From: Diplolepis rosae
Taxonomy: Eukaryota > Arthropoda > Insecta > Hymenoptera > Diplolepididae
Reading direction: 5' to 3'
Assembly (NCBI GenBank): GCA_030998225.1
Contig: JAPYXD010000308.1
Span: 7,202,001 to 7,266,000, forward strand
Length of the DNA stretch: 64,000 nucleotides
The notes under the pieces are model-generated. The model did not search any database, was not told where the DNA came from, and saw nothing but the letters and a program-made list of their open reading frames with translations. Made by a program: the position numbers and the translations under genes. Positions 44,201-55,802 of this stretch are shown here, one piece after another; the stretch's first letter is position 1, and the number at the start of each line of letters is the position of its first letter.

Positions 44201-44409
44201 TCATCTTAATTTGAAATGAAATTATTGTTTGCAATTATGATATTGAGGAAGTTAATTTGTCAATATAATAAATTCATTATTCAGATGAGTTTTGTTTGAT
44301 GTCTTAATAAGCACGTGGCTTTGTTGTGGTCATAGTTTTGTTTATTGAATTTATAATTAATTTCTGGTTACTGTTGTCCAGGCATAATAACTGGTTTCGA
44401 TTATGCTCG

Positions 44410-44427
44410 GCCCCACGTTGGGCGCCA
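44410..44427 (-). other. Orphan primer binding site for tRNA-Lys
   Basis: The minus strand reads TGGCGCCCAACGTGGGGC, the exact 18-nt complement of the tRNA-Lys (Lys-1,2 type) 3' end used by many LTR elements. The LTR would lie to the right (from about 44428) and the body to the left. I found no gag or pol beside it, so the element is deleted or very decayed. Confidence 0.55.
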
Positions 44428-45937
44428 GTTGAGATGCAGGTTTTTTACCTGGAACCTGTACTTTGAATGAAACAAATAATTTGGTCAATTTAGGCTGAGA
44501 GCAAAATTCGAGGTTGAAAAGGATGAATCTTCATTCTTTTCGAGCTTCTAATTTTCACATGCTTTAGACGCATGGGCTTCGTAGTCCGAAATCACGCAGT
44601 CCATCCTTTAAAAGCTTGCGATGAAAACAAGCTTCTATCCTATGAGCTCAACCGTTTGGAACTATGAATCTCGAACGTTTCCTCTTCCTGTTCTCTCAGC
44701 CCACAGCGCTAATAGCCACCGTCATGAATTGAAAAATTGATGTAAAACCAAGAAAATTAGAGTCTTTAATGAAGCAATTATTTTTCGCTAATATTACCAT
44801 GGATTTATATTCGAGTATCAATGTTTTACTTATCTAGTCGTTGATTGAATATGACTTTAAAAGAAGCCATAAAAAACTACAGAAAATTATATTTTTTTAC
44901 TTTGTTTCTTTTATTTATTTTTTTATTTATATTTACGCGTTAAAGTCAATTCAATGATTCTCGGTATTCCAGGCCACTTGCCAATGAGAATGAGTTTTCT
45001 GATAACTTACGCTACCTGAATGACGTCGCCCAACTCCGGGTCGTATCTTAACACGAATTCGCCCTCCTGGGACATCTCCTCGGCAGTCGTTAGGAACAAT
45101 TTTTCAATTAATTTTCCCTCTGGAACCAAACAGATCTGTCGCTTCAAGTCGCAGGACAGTGTGTCCTAAACTGTATCTTCCGGGTCACGTGGCCGGAGCT
45201 GGTGGTGGGACGAGTCACTTTACAACGGTCGATGGTGGCGATAGTCGATCGATCGATGGGTCGATGCTCGTTAGGCATCATAGCTGCCAATTTGTTGTTT
45301 GCTCGGAAACCAGTCGTGATTCGTCTTCAACGCTGCTGCTCTCTAGTGCCGTCGTCCTCGTACAGTGCATGAAACAAACAGGGCAGGAAGGGACAGGTGG
45401 CGACGAAGTGTGGTCTCTCACCATACGGCTATTTCTCCTGGTGGACATGACCCCACCTGTCATGACGGTGAGTTTACTTTTTAAGTGACGGGTAAAATTT
45501 TACCATGTCACAACAATCTACGTCACTTCTTATGGAGAACAGATCTTGAGGCTCAATGCTCCTCATTTATGTCAGAATGTAAATAATCAAATCATATGCG
45601 ACTTATTCAATCTGAGAATCCGAAAGATTCTCCACAAAATATGTATTTACCATATCATACAATTTTCAAAGAGAGTATTACGTGTGAAGACTCACTCACG
45701 TGTCTCATTTAATGCTTCTAGCCTAAAATTCAATGATGCATTTTAAAACTCACACCTTAACATTCGTTTGAAATTTTTTACTGATATAGTCTCCATTACA
45801 ATAAAGCATCGAGACCATCGTTACGTTTATCATAATGATAAAGCAGACGTAAAGAAGATGTTAAGGCAAATTTTGATAGACCCTAAAGATTTAGATCATT
45901 AACGTAATTAATTTAGCTATCATAATTCAAGGTTGAT
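44428..45937. other. Probable decayed LTR and unassigned DNA
   Basis: The first several hundred bases may be the LTR belonging to the primer site. At 45160-45490 a GC-richer patch has an open frame of 109 codons on the plus strand and another on the minus strand. Part of it (GTCGATCGATCGATGGGTCGATGCTCGT) loosely resembles 54290-54320, before the second LINE, so it may be a LINE 5' fragment. No protein identified. Confidence 0.35.
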
Positions 45938-46183
45938 TTATTCTTCGTTATGTTTTTTTCTACAACAACTAGGAAAGTTATAACTAATTTTTTTCTTCTT
46001 TGTTGGGATTGGGGCTTCTACCCTTTCCTCATGAATTCTTTTCAAACTTAATCTTTCAAATACTTTCGAAGGAATTTCATAGAGGTTAACTGTCATCAAA
46101 CGGAAATCTTTCATGCACAAGATACGTAGAATCAAAAGAATCGTCCCTGTAAACCAACCGCAAATCATCATCCATGATACAAT
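45938..46183 (-). CDS. Possible last exon of a membrane protein gene
   Basis: On the minus strand an acceptor (ACAAAAATTTCAG) opens a frame that gives IVSWMMICGWFTGTILLILR, a good transmembrane helix, then a basic cytoplasmic-looking tail and a stop. A 39-nt exon (46283-46321) upstream fits in phase 0. The W-P...W layout before a final helix recalls the ends of SLC6-type transporters, but I cannot confirm that. It could also be chance. Confidence 0.3.
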   Translation of the reverse strand: MVSWMMICGWFTGTILLILRILCMKDFRLMTVNLYEIPSKVFERLSLKRIHEERVEAPIPTKKKKISYNFPSCCRKKHNEE

Positions 46184-46282
46184 CTGAAATTTTTGTTAAT
46201 TTTTTATTTCCATTATTCAATTTTATGAAATATTAAAATTCATTTCAAATATGGTGATTTAGTAAAAAACTTATATTATTAC

Positions 46283-46321
46283 TTGAGGCCATGAATCAAC
46301 TTTACCACGCGACATAGGAAA
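46283..46321 (-). CDS. Possible 39-nt penultimate exon
   Basis: Bounded by GTAATTGCAG on one side and CTCAA/GTAATAAT on the other (minus strand), it gives 13 codons (FPMSRGKVDSWPQ) that join the following exon in frame. Weak on its own. Confidence 0.25.
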
Positions 46322-47082
46322 CTGCAATTACAGTATGTGAGGTTATTTTAAAAATAATAACTTAGATAGATCTTCGGAACCAGACGGACGTGAACAAAAG
46401 AGATAAAAAGGTTTGCCTAGTACCGAAAATCTATTTTAGTTATTAAGTTTTGAATAAGTTTCAATTACCAATGTCACGTGTTCTGGTTGATTCATAGTCT
46501 CAATGATTTAGGAATCTTACTTTCAACAACCTGTGATATTTGCAAACGTTATGATTATGTCTATTGTATATTTTGAGAAGCTCCTGCAGGTTCTCGCAAA
46601 CACTTTAAAAGAAAGATATTCCTTTAGAATTTTTTATTCAATAAACCACGTTTTATTTTCAAAATGGGATCAGAATCTATGTGGTGTTGTTTCGAAAATT
46701 TATGATATATCTATTAATTTCTAAAAGACTTAATTCGTATAAAATGATTTTTAAACTTTATATTTGATATACGTTCAATAAAAATAATATTTTCAGCGGA
46801 TAAATATACATTTGAATGAGTATAGAGCAGCCCATATAAATTTATCATGTTTATAAATAAATCAGTGTTTTCAATTTTTCATTACTAAATTTAATTTAAA
46901 TCAAAAATTTTCAATATTTTATATAAAAAAAATATATATATAGAATCATTAAACCCAATAGTATATGTATATGAAATGAGCGTATAACAAGAAATAATTC
47001 GGTAATTTACATTTTTTCGAATGAAAGAAGAAATAAGAACCTTAACTTTCATTGTAATATTATGTACAATCATCAAATGTGA
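46322..47082. other. AT-rich DNA
   Basis: No further exon of the possible gene could be recognised. The short ORFs on each strand are unsupported. Confidence 0.35.
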
Positions 47083-47086
47083 TTAA

Positions 47087-47977
47087 GGGCATGTGATACT
47101 TGAGAAAAGTAGCAAGTCCATGTGAATAATTTAGTCCAATTTCTACATGTTTACGTCAAAAATACATAATTTTTTTTCGTCAAAATTTGGGAGATTGTAG
47201 AGTAGATAAAAAGGACGTAGATAAGCTACTTCAGATTTTAGAAAAAAATTTCTGTAAAAAAAAGAATGCTTCCACTCCGCTGGATATCAAGCTCAGGACC
47301 TTTCGATTGCCGGTCGGATGCTCTATCATCTGAGATACGGAAGTTCCACGCAACTTTTCTCACAAAATCTATTTACGCCTATTTGGCTACGAATATATCC
47401 TGAACTCTTTACTAATTTTTCCAAATCATTTCAGTCAATTATGTCGATCATTAGAAGAGTGTATCACTATTCGCAATAACGGAACTCTACTATATCAACC
47501 TTATCAACCTGTAATTTAGAATTGATATAACGTCATATAAGAATAGATGTAACTTCCAATATATTTTGAAAAAAAATTCTGTGAAAAAACAGAAACATTT
47601 TTCAAAATATATTGAAAATTCCATTTAGTCTTAAATGACGTTAAGTTACTTCTAAATCACAGGTTGATAAGGTCGAAATAGTAGAGTTCTGTTATTGCGA
47701 ATAGTGATACACTCTTGTAATGATCGCCATAATCGACTGAAATGATTTGGAAAAATTAGTAAATACTTCTGTTTATGATAATGAAAAAAAAGTTTCGAAA
47801 TCTTTTGCTAAAATTAAACTTTTCTTATTTTTAAACCAAAAGTAGTCTATCTACGTCCGTTTTTATCGTCTCTACTATTTTCCAAGGGTTGAAAACAAAA
47901 TTTTAATTACTTCGGAAGTAGAAATGTAGAAACTTAAAATCAATAGCAATTGCTACTTTTCTAAGTATCACGTGCCC
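47087..47977. mobile_element. TTAA-type palindromic MITE
   Basis: TTAA (47083-47086) and CTAA (47978-47981) flank termini GGGCATGTGATACTTGAGAA and the near-inverse ending AAGTATCACGTGCCC. The arms also share the GTAGTCTATCTACGTCCG text. Inside lie a tRNA-like sequence and two inverted copies of the short conserved peptide also seen at 34.3 kb. Confidence 0.65.
47273..47344 (-). tRNA. tRNA-like pseudogene, Ala(GGC)-like
   Basis: The minus strand gives a 72-nt cloverleaf-like order: acceptor ACTTCCG with CGGAGTG (imperfect), TA, D-arm TCTCAGATGATAGAG, an anticodon loop CCGGCAA reading GGC, and a T-arm with a damaged GTTCGA (CTTGATA). The weak box B and mismatches make it a tRNA-derived repeat rather than a working gene. 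Confidence 0.4.
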
Positions 47978-47981
47978 CTAA

Positions 47982-48486
47982 ACATCACTCATTTTGCTTT
48001 AAATTGTCTGAATGTAGTCATCTATCACTACATGGACATTTTATCGATCTCAATGATATCCACGGTTTTTAATAGATTACTGAATTCTTCAATACTATCA
48101 ATTTTCATGTACTGTGAAAACGGCATCACTTTATCGTCGAAAGAAGTTTGTAATATTAAGTTGGAAAAAACTGCAACTCATTTTCTCATGTCCGCATTAT
48201 CCTCCACTCTTTGAAAACCAAAAAATGATTCATTGCCTTTTGTATAACACCAATTTTTAGAGGATAAACGAACTAATGCCAAATTACTGTGGAAGAATCC
48301 AAAATTAAAAGATTTCGATCCTTTATTGCTGCTCTGCGGTATAACCTAGATTCCTATAATCTATGTTTACAAACTTTTCCCAGAAGGAGCGCTAGTTCTG
48401 TTAATTCTCGCTGAGGATTAAATTTTGGAAAACACGCGGCCACTTTACTTCACGGAGTTCGTACTCTTTATGTTACTTCGTGCTGA
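47982..48486. other. Non-coding DNA
   Basis: An 80-codon open frame at 47972-48214 overlaps the MITE end and has no recognisable features. Nothing else seen. Confidence 0.35.
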
Positions 48487-48529
48487 GGCCTGATTCTTGG
48501 CTTTGTACTCACAAAGTAAAGAATCAGGC
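48487..48529. repeat. 43-bp hairpin
   Basis: GCCTGATTCTTGGCTTTGT pairs with ACAAAGTAAAGAATCAGGC around a 4-base loop. It sits just before the large fold-back element. Confidence 0.7.
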
Positions 48530-49548
48530 CCCTGGAATCATTGAACCCCGTATTGCATTCCAGTGATCCCAGATCGTGGGAGCTGGCGGCCCCCACCACG
48601 CTCCCATGTGGGAGCACACACAATCAAGCGCGCCGTGTCGGTGTGTCCCCCACTTCCTCGCTTCGATTTCACGCTTTCGTCTGTTGAGCCAAGATCGAAA
48701 ATTATGTTTCTGTCGACTTCGTGTCAAAGTGGCGCGAAGCAGACGACAAATTTAAAATCTACAAATATATCATTTAAGATATCACCTTTCTTTCTTTGAT
48801 ATTTTTGAAAACATTCACTCAAAACGAATATCTAAACATTTTATTTTGAATTTAAGGATAATTTAAAGACTTAAAAAATGATTTTCTATTGAAATTTAAA
48901 CTCAATAAATTTTCAAAGTTTCGAAACGAAATATCAATTTCTATATGTGTTAGCTATGCAAATCAAATAATTCAATTACAAAATTATGTCGAGAATATTA
49001 TATATTGAAGAATGATAAAATATGATATTGGAGTTTGAAAAATAAAATATTGATATAATTAAGTAATACATAAATTATATCTAATTATACAATCGAAATT
49101 ATAAAATAGAGTTTCTTCTCGGGTATAAGGCAACATTGAAAAAAATTTCATTCAAATAAAATACTCAGAAAACTAATACGTAATATTATTCACATATGAA
49201 TTTCATTATAAAACTGTGAATAAAAGGTTTCAGTATTCAAAAAAACCAAAATTACATCTAAATTTGTATACGAAATTACATTTTACTATTTCTCTTATAT
49301 AAAATACAAATATTAAATATTTATTTCGAATAAAATAGTTTTAAAAAATTTTATAGTACGTGAATCAACTATATCAATTAAAAAATTAAGTGCAAAATAT
49401 TTTATTTAAAAAAAATAAGAAATAAGAAATTAAGGTTGAAAATCTAGATTCATAATTACATGGTGATAATAGAGAAAAATTCTATACGATGTTGTTAATA
49501 ATTGGCTTTAGGGTCCAGAAATGATAAGTCAGGAAGTCACATACTTTC

Positions 49549-49587
49549 AAACATTTCGACTCTAATCTGAGTTCTCATCAGAGATCT
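49549..49587 (-). ncRNA. Decayed hammerhead-like motif
   Basis: The minus strand reads CTGATGA, then a stem II of ACTC...GAGT form and GAAATGTT. Stem I flanks no longer pair. Surrounding text (ATTGGCTTTAGGGTCCA) shows it belongs to the 4752-5794 family. Confidence 0.45.
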
Positions 49588-50684
49588 TTATTTCTAAAAT
49601 TTTAAAACAGTGGATAAAATATTGCACAAATGAGCTCTATTTTGAAATAAACTTTGGTAATGTAAAAAATGTAAAAAAATGTAAAATATAGTGAGAAAAT
49701 TTACATATAATTTTACAGAAAGCATCGGTAAATTATCTAAAAACTTCCTTAGGAATAACAATAGAATTCTAACACATAACTCTAACGTAAATGAACTAAA
49801 AAATTTAGGCAGAATTTCAGGAAATTCTGTTACTTTATAGTAAATTTATGAAAAAAATTTTTTTTTAAACTTCAGTTCCAAAGTGTTGAATATTCTGTAT
49901 ATCTTTCCCTGGAAATACTGATACTTGTAATAGAAATAATTTTACGTTTTGGTAACTGAATTTCAATGCACTTACATGCAACTAAAAATTCATCCACATG
50001 CAACTGAAACTCAGTTACAGTGACGCAATTTTATGATAATTTTATAAAAGTTCTGTTACAGTTTGGTAGTTTTTAAGATACATTTTTTGAAAATTCAGTT
50101 GAGATCCATATAATATTAAGAGAACTTTTTTTTTATCTATATATATATAAATTCAGTACATTTCCAAGAATTTCACATAATCTCAAAAATGTTTATATTA
50201 GGCGAATGTTTTTCAGATATCAATAAAATTCCATAGTTCCATTTCAAGTTAAGTTAGGTATTGATTGGAAATTTAGTAGCTTTGTTAGTTGACTATTTTA
50301 ATCATAAAATTCTTCATTTTTGTAGATTTTTCAATTTTTTAATTAAAAATCTATGCATAGGCCACAAAAACGTGAGGTGAAAATTTTAAATCATCAGCTA
50401 CAATAAAACAGAAATTTTAATTCTATTGTGGTAGGGCCCTAGCTGTTTTGTCCTGTCAGTAATTAGGTGCTGAACCACTTTTTCAAAAATTTGCAATAAG
50501 ACGAAAGCGAAAAAATAGAAGAAGATATATTTGGGATGCTTAATTAACGTGAGTCCCCTTGCCTCTCACATAACTCAAGGCACATAAAAAGAAATACACC
50601 TTTGGTCACTTGTAAATGGATGCTAATAGATGTCTTTTACCAAGAAATTAAACATAATAGATAAAATCAATTAAACAATTTTTT

Positions 50685-50745
50685 GGAAGTGCAGGGGTTT
50701 GAACTCGCATATGCTGCGTATCAGCCAATTACCTTCACCATTCTA
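50685..50745 (-). repeat. tRNA-like fragment
   Basis: The minus strand holds GCGAGTTCAAACCCCTGCACTTCC, a box-B/T-arm and 3' acceptor-like end (given here as GAGTTCAAACCCC). No paired 5' half is convincing. Probably the end of a tRNA-derived SINE. Confidence 0.25.
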
Positions 50746-51047
50746 ATAAGATCGTTAATGAATACTATTAATTTACGGACATTATATAATTAGGACGACA
50801 TGTTTGCCCAAATTTGTGAAAAATGATTATTTATACATTGCATTCAGAGAAATATGTTTCAGAATTGGCTACAATCTTGCATACAATTTTAAAGTGACAT
50901 GTTTGATAACATGTTTGCTATTATATTGACCCAAATTCATAGAATTATTTTTCATTTCTCATTATTTTGGCATAGGGTCAGATTCTTTTTATTTTCTTTG
51001 AATAAAATTTTCACTATTAGGTACAAAAATACTCAAAAATTAAGCAA

Positions 51048-51088
51048 GGCAAACGTTTCGGCCACATATGGGGGCCCTCTTCAGTGCC
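51048..51088 (-). ncRNA. Hammerhead ribozyme motif, second version
   Basis: Minus strand: GGCA, core CTGAAGA (position 7 is free in hammerheads), a stem II GGCC...GGCC type after one extra G, GAA, ACGT, T, then TGCC closing stem I with GGCA. Stem I differs from the 5 kb version at both strands while still pairing. Confidence 0.6.
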
Positions 51089-51564
51089 ATAAATTCAAAG
51101 ATTAATTCAAAATTTCTGTAAAACGCAGATAACTAAAATAAGCATTATCATAGAATTAAAAAACTTATCTCATAGCTTGCAATTCAAAATGAAGTAGTTC
51201 AGTATGCAGCATCACGATCATTCTGTGAGAGATTCCGGTAACAAAGTCTCCACGTAAAGTTTTTAAAAATGTAAACCTTGATCGCGTTTTGCCATTGATT
51301 ACCAATTTGGCATCGTTCTTTAATAAAAAATTTTTTTCAAATTGCGGTCGGTTCGTGTGAAATTTTTTTATGTTTTCCGCGGTTTATTTGTTATACGGTT
51401 TTTTATTCACAGTGAACTCTAAATATTTTTTCAATTCGTGATGGTGCATACTGGACTACTTCATTTTGAATTGCAAGCTATGAGATAAGTTTTTTAATTC
51501 TATGATAATGCTTATTTTAATTATCTGCGTTTTACAGAAATTTTGAATTAATCTTTGAATTTAT

Positions 51565-51605
51565 GGCACTGAAGAGGGCTCCTATATGTGGCCGAAACGT
51601 TTGCC
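51565..51605 (+). ncRNA. Hammerhead ribozyme motif, second version
   Basis: Stem I GGCA (51565-51568) with TGCC (51602-51605), core CTGAAGA 51569-51575, stem II to 51593, GAA 51594-51596, ACGT 51597-51600, predicted cleavage after T51601. It is the opposite-arm copy of 51048-51088, with two differences in stem II. Confidence 0.6.
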
Positions 51606-53229
51606 TTGCTTAATTTTTGAGTATTTTTGTGCCTAATAGTGAAAATTTTATTCAAAGAAAATAAAAAGAATCTGACCCTATGCCAAAATAATGAGAAATG
51701 AAAATAATTCTTGCATACAATGTTATACATTATATAATGAGAATTATTATTTTTCGCTTTCGTCTTATTGCAAATTTTTGAAAAAGTGGATCAGCATCTA
51801 ATTACTGACAGGGAAAAACAGCTAGGGCCCTACCACAATAGAATTAAAATGTCTGTTTTATTGTAGCTGATGATTCAAAATTTTCATCTCACGTTTTTGT
51901 GGCATATGCATAGATTTTTAATTAAAAAATTGAAAAATCTACAAAAATGAAGAATTTTATGATTAAAATAGTCAACAAACAAAGCTACTAAATTTCCAAT
52001 CAATACCCAAGTTAACTTGAAATTTTAAACATTTATTGACTATGGAATTTTATTGATATCTGAAAAACATTCGCCTAAGATAAACATTTTTGAGATTATG
52101 TGAAATTCTTGGAAAATTCTCAGTAAAATTTGAAGTCAATAAATATTTGAAGATTTGAATCAATATATTAATTAAAACATGTTTCGGTTTTATAACTTTG
52201 ATCAACTGCATCAATTAGAAAATGTTGCCTATGTGTAAAGCATTGCTTTTTTTCATTGAAAAGTCTATGCATATAAGCCACTAAAACGTAAAATGAGAAC
52301 ATTTTTATCTATTATCACCATGTAATTATGAATCTAGATTTTCAACCTTAATTTCTTATTTCTTATTTTTTTTAAATAAAATATTTTGCACTTAATTTTT
52401 TAATTGATATAGTTGATTCACGTACTATAAAAAATTTTTTAAACTATTTTATTCGAAATAAATATTTAATATTTGTATTTTATATAAGAGAAATCGTAAA
52501 ATGTAATTTCGTATACAAATTTAGATGTAATTTTGGTTTTTTTGAATACTGAAACCTTTTATTCACAGTTTTATAATGAAATTCATATGTGAATAATATT
52601 ACGTATTAGTTTTCTGAGTATTTTATTTGAATGAAATTTTTTTCAATGTTGCCTTATACCCGAGAAGAAACTCTATTTTATAATTTCGATTGTATAATTA
52701 GATATAATTTATGTATTACTTAATTATATCAATATTTTATTTTTCAAACTCCAATATCATATTTTATCATTCTTCAATATATAATATTCTCGACATAATT
52801 TTGTAATTGAATTATTTGATTTGCATAGCTAACACATATAGAAATTGATATTTCGTTTCGAAACTTTGAAAATTTATTGAGTTTAAATTTCAATAGAAAA
52901 TCATTTTTTAAGTCTTTAAATTATCCTTAAATTCAAAATAAAATGTTTAGATATTCGTTTTGAGTGGATGTTTTCAAAAATATCAAAGAAAGAAAGGTGA
53001 TATCTTAAATGATATATTTGTAGATTTTAAATTTGTCGTCTGCTTCGCGCCACTTTGACACGAAGTCGACAGAAACATAATTTTCGATTTTGGCTCAACA
53101 GACGAAAGCGTGAAATCGAAGCGAGGAAGTGGGGGACACACCGACACGGCGCGCTTGATTGTGTGTGCTCCCACATGGGAGCGTGGTGGGGGCCGCCAGC
53201 TCCCACGATCTGGGATCACTGTTGCATCC

Positions 53230-54226
53230 TCCAAATCACAAGGTTGGAGCTGGTCGATGGGTGCGTTGAATTTCCCCAGTCAGTGGATGCTATACGCTCT
53301 GTGCGTGACTGCAGCGCCATAGCATGAGTGAAGTAAAGGAGGCTGTTCGAGAGCTTTTACAATGTATTAGAATGGGGCTTAGTTAAAAAATTTTTATTAT
53401 CAATAAAAAAAAACAAACAAAAACAATTTAATTCACTTTAAAATTGAATTGTTTTTCCTTGTGAAGTATTTGTGTGAAATCAGCAGTAAACAGTAAGTAT
53501 TATTCATAACAAAAATGATATAGAAACCAATAAATATAAGGTTAAGTTAATGACAGATAAAAACAGACATCACACCGTGATGAAAAATTTCTACAAACAG
53601 CATTATTGAAGGCTGAAGAATTTTATTTAAAAATTATTTAAATTCTTTATATAAGGCTGTGATTGCCGAAGAACTCAATGATGAAAATAATACTGAAGAT
53701 TTAGAAAACTGTGAAAGTTTAAGTAATAGTAAAGATGAAGAGATATGATTTAACCGAAGTTTTACTGGAACTGACATCAGCAATACTTTGAACCAATAAT
53801 ATAGCTTCTATGACTTTAAGGTTAGGTGTATGTTAAGTTAAATAAATATATTTAAACGTTTGTTACACATACTTTATTCCAAAATATTTTGTTAAAAGTC
53901 GAAGAATTTATGTTACAAAATTCATTAATATTATATCAAATACTAAATTATGATAAATTAGATGAATAAATTTTACAATTATTACTTGTTACAGCTTAAA
54001 AAATATATACTGCAGCTACCCACTTATTCCTTTGATTTATTTTCCATTTAGACGTTGGAAATTTGTATAATTTACAGTGACTTTTCCTGCTTGTATTTTT
54101 ACAATTCACAACACAACAACTTCGGTGCTTCATTTTAGCTACATTTTTTTAATTAAAACCAAATTTAGATTTGCATGTGTATTTTGATTGCTCGGAAATA
54201 TAAAACAGCCTCCTTTAACGCCAAAA
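53230..54226. other. AT-rich non-coding DNA
   Basis: Beyond the fold-back element lie a short GC-richer patch to about 53350 and then AT-rich DNA. An open stretch near 53650-53750 (EELNDENNTEDLE) is too short to call. Confidence 0.35.
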
Positions 54227-55460
54227 TTATTCACTGCGTACGCTGGCGTCGATCTGACTCTCCCTGCCATGACTTCGCACGGATCGTATAGTCGATCCAT
54301 TGATGGGTAAATACTCGTACGGTGTCCTGGATGCTCTTATTGAAAGTTGTCTCGGGAACAGGTTACCGCATGGAATTCCGTTGTGGCATTGATTGAGAGT
54401 GGTTGTATTTGCGGTTTGTCGCTCCACTTAAGTTTCTAAAGTTCATGATATCTTTCACGCACCATTTGTTTCTGTACGAACTAAAATAACAAGAGTATTT
54501 TTTAGCTACGTTTAGATTACCAGTTAACAATTGTGATGTTTCTACTGATTGCTACTTTAACATCCAGTCACCGCCATCATGGCTGCTTGCCAGCTGTTTG
54601 CTTTTATGTTCTCGTCGAGAGTCAGCGTGCAGTATGTCAAACCTATCTAGCCCCTAGTCTTCGTGGTACATTGCATTGTGAACCAACCTTAGAAAAGACT
54701 TGCTTTGCTTGCTTCATTTTTGAAAGATTCGGACGCTATTCCAGGCTCATAAGTATCAATAAAATCCTAGCTAAGGAACGCTATTGTTGACAGGCTGTGA
54801 ACTTCATTCTTTGAACACGTACAGACGGTGGGATCTTCTGTGTTTGTTTTTCCTTCTTGCTTGCCTTCCTTGCTCACGTTATCTATAACTTATTACGTTA
54901 CTACGTCTACCTTCTCCGCTTTCACGTCTTATTACATACATAATTTACCTTTTAACCCAACTTTTAGTCTATTCTGCGATAGTTAGTACTGTTTGAATTT
55001 AAGCAATCCTTTGTTTTCACCTTAAGTTACAACCAATTTGGTTGGCATAATTTGTACTTGCTTAGCTGCAAGCACTATTACTAGTTAACTTGCTCGGGGT
55101 GAGCGCGTCTGGCATAGCTTTGTTGACCTTTATCCATTCTCCCATCATACTTAATTCCTTAGAAATTTTTTATCTGCGCACTATGGTCATCGTTCCTTCT
55201 GGTGGGCGTACCGTCGCAACCAGATTTGGTCGGGACTCTGGCATGAGCAGGAGACGCGGGTTCTGTCCCCCTGCTGGCTGCCCAGCTAGTCTAGGTTGCG
55301 CTGCAAATGTGATTCATTCTTCGACTGATACCGGTAGGCTTGCGGACGCGGACATGGACATGGGCACTGCGGAGGGTCGGAAAAGACCAATCATTTCGCC
55401 GCCGCAGAGCTCTACCCCGGTTCGTGATGAAGAATAGACCGCCGTCTGTCAACTCTGAGG

Positions 55461-55802
55461 TTGGTGTTTCCAAACAAGCGAACTTTCCTTCACTTTTACT
55501 CAGAACGGTTGAGGAATTTTTTGAACCTCCAAATATTGACCCAACCAACGAGCTTCTACGGACTAGGGAACGGGACACTTCGGACGAGATTTTTCCGGCA
55601 TCAGCACCTCCGCCATATATCATACTCACCTATATGTGAGTTTTGTTCAGAGCACCATCGGACGGATACTTGCCCCAAAAATCTCCGCTCAGCATTTTGC
55701 TTGAATTCCTGTGGAGATCACGTAGCATCTAATAGAAATTGTCCAGTCTACAAGTTTGAGTTTGAAGTTATAAAGAAATGTTACTGTGGACTGTCGATTT
55801 AG
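55461..55802 (+). pseudogene. LINE ORF1 fragment with CCHC motifs
   Basis: Contains CEFCSEHHRTDTCP and then C...C...HVASNRNCPVYK, the paired zinc motifs and the H-x-A-x-x-x-x-C-P-V-Y-K signature common at the end of Jockey/I-type ORF1. The upstream frame is broken into overlapping pieces from about 55090. Confidence 0.6.

Larger units (their letters stand above)
50935..51715. repeat. Inner palindrome carrying two hammerhead-like motifs
   Basis: Arms of about 255 bp are nearly identical and inverted. The spacer of about 265 bp is unrelated. Each arm carries one ribozyme-like motif. Confidence 0.75.
48561..53221. mobile_element. 4.66-kb hAT-like fold-back element
   Basis: The ends are CAGTGATCCCAGATCGTGGG and its inverse. 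The 8-bp flanks TTGCATTC (48553-48560) and TTGCATCC (53222-53229) differ at one base, which is a hAT-type duplication. Arms of about 915 bp (to about 49475, and from about 52306) are nearly identical. Inside are further palindromes (about 50200-50515 with 51755-52090, and 50935-51190 with 51455-51715). No transposase is encoded; the mirror-image ORFs in the arms (RSRQKHNFR..., ARKWGTHRHG...) are artefacts of the inversion. Confidence 0.8.

Noticed and set aside
48524..53327. Conserved-looking ORFs MTRSRQKHNFR... and MIPDRGSW... in two places
   Set aside because: They lie in identical inverted arms of one fold-back element, so the conservation is due to arm identity, not selection on protein.
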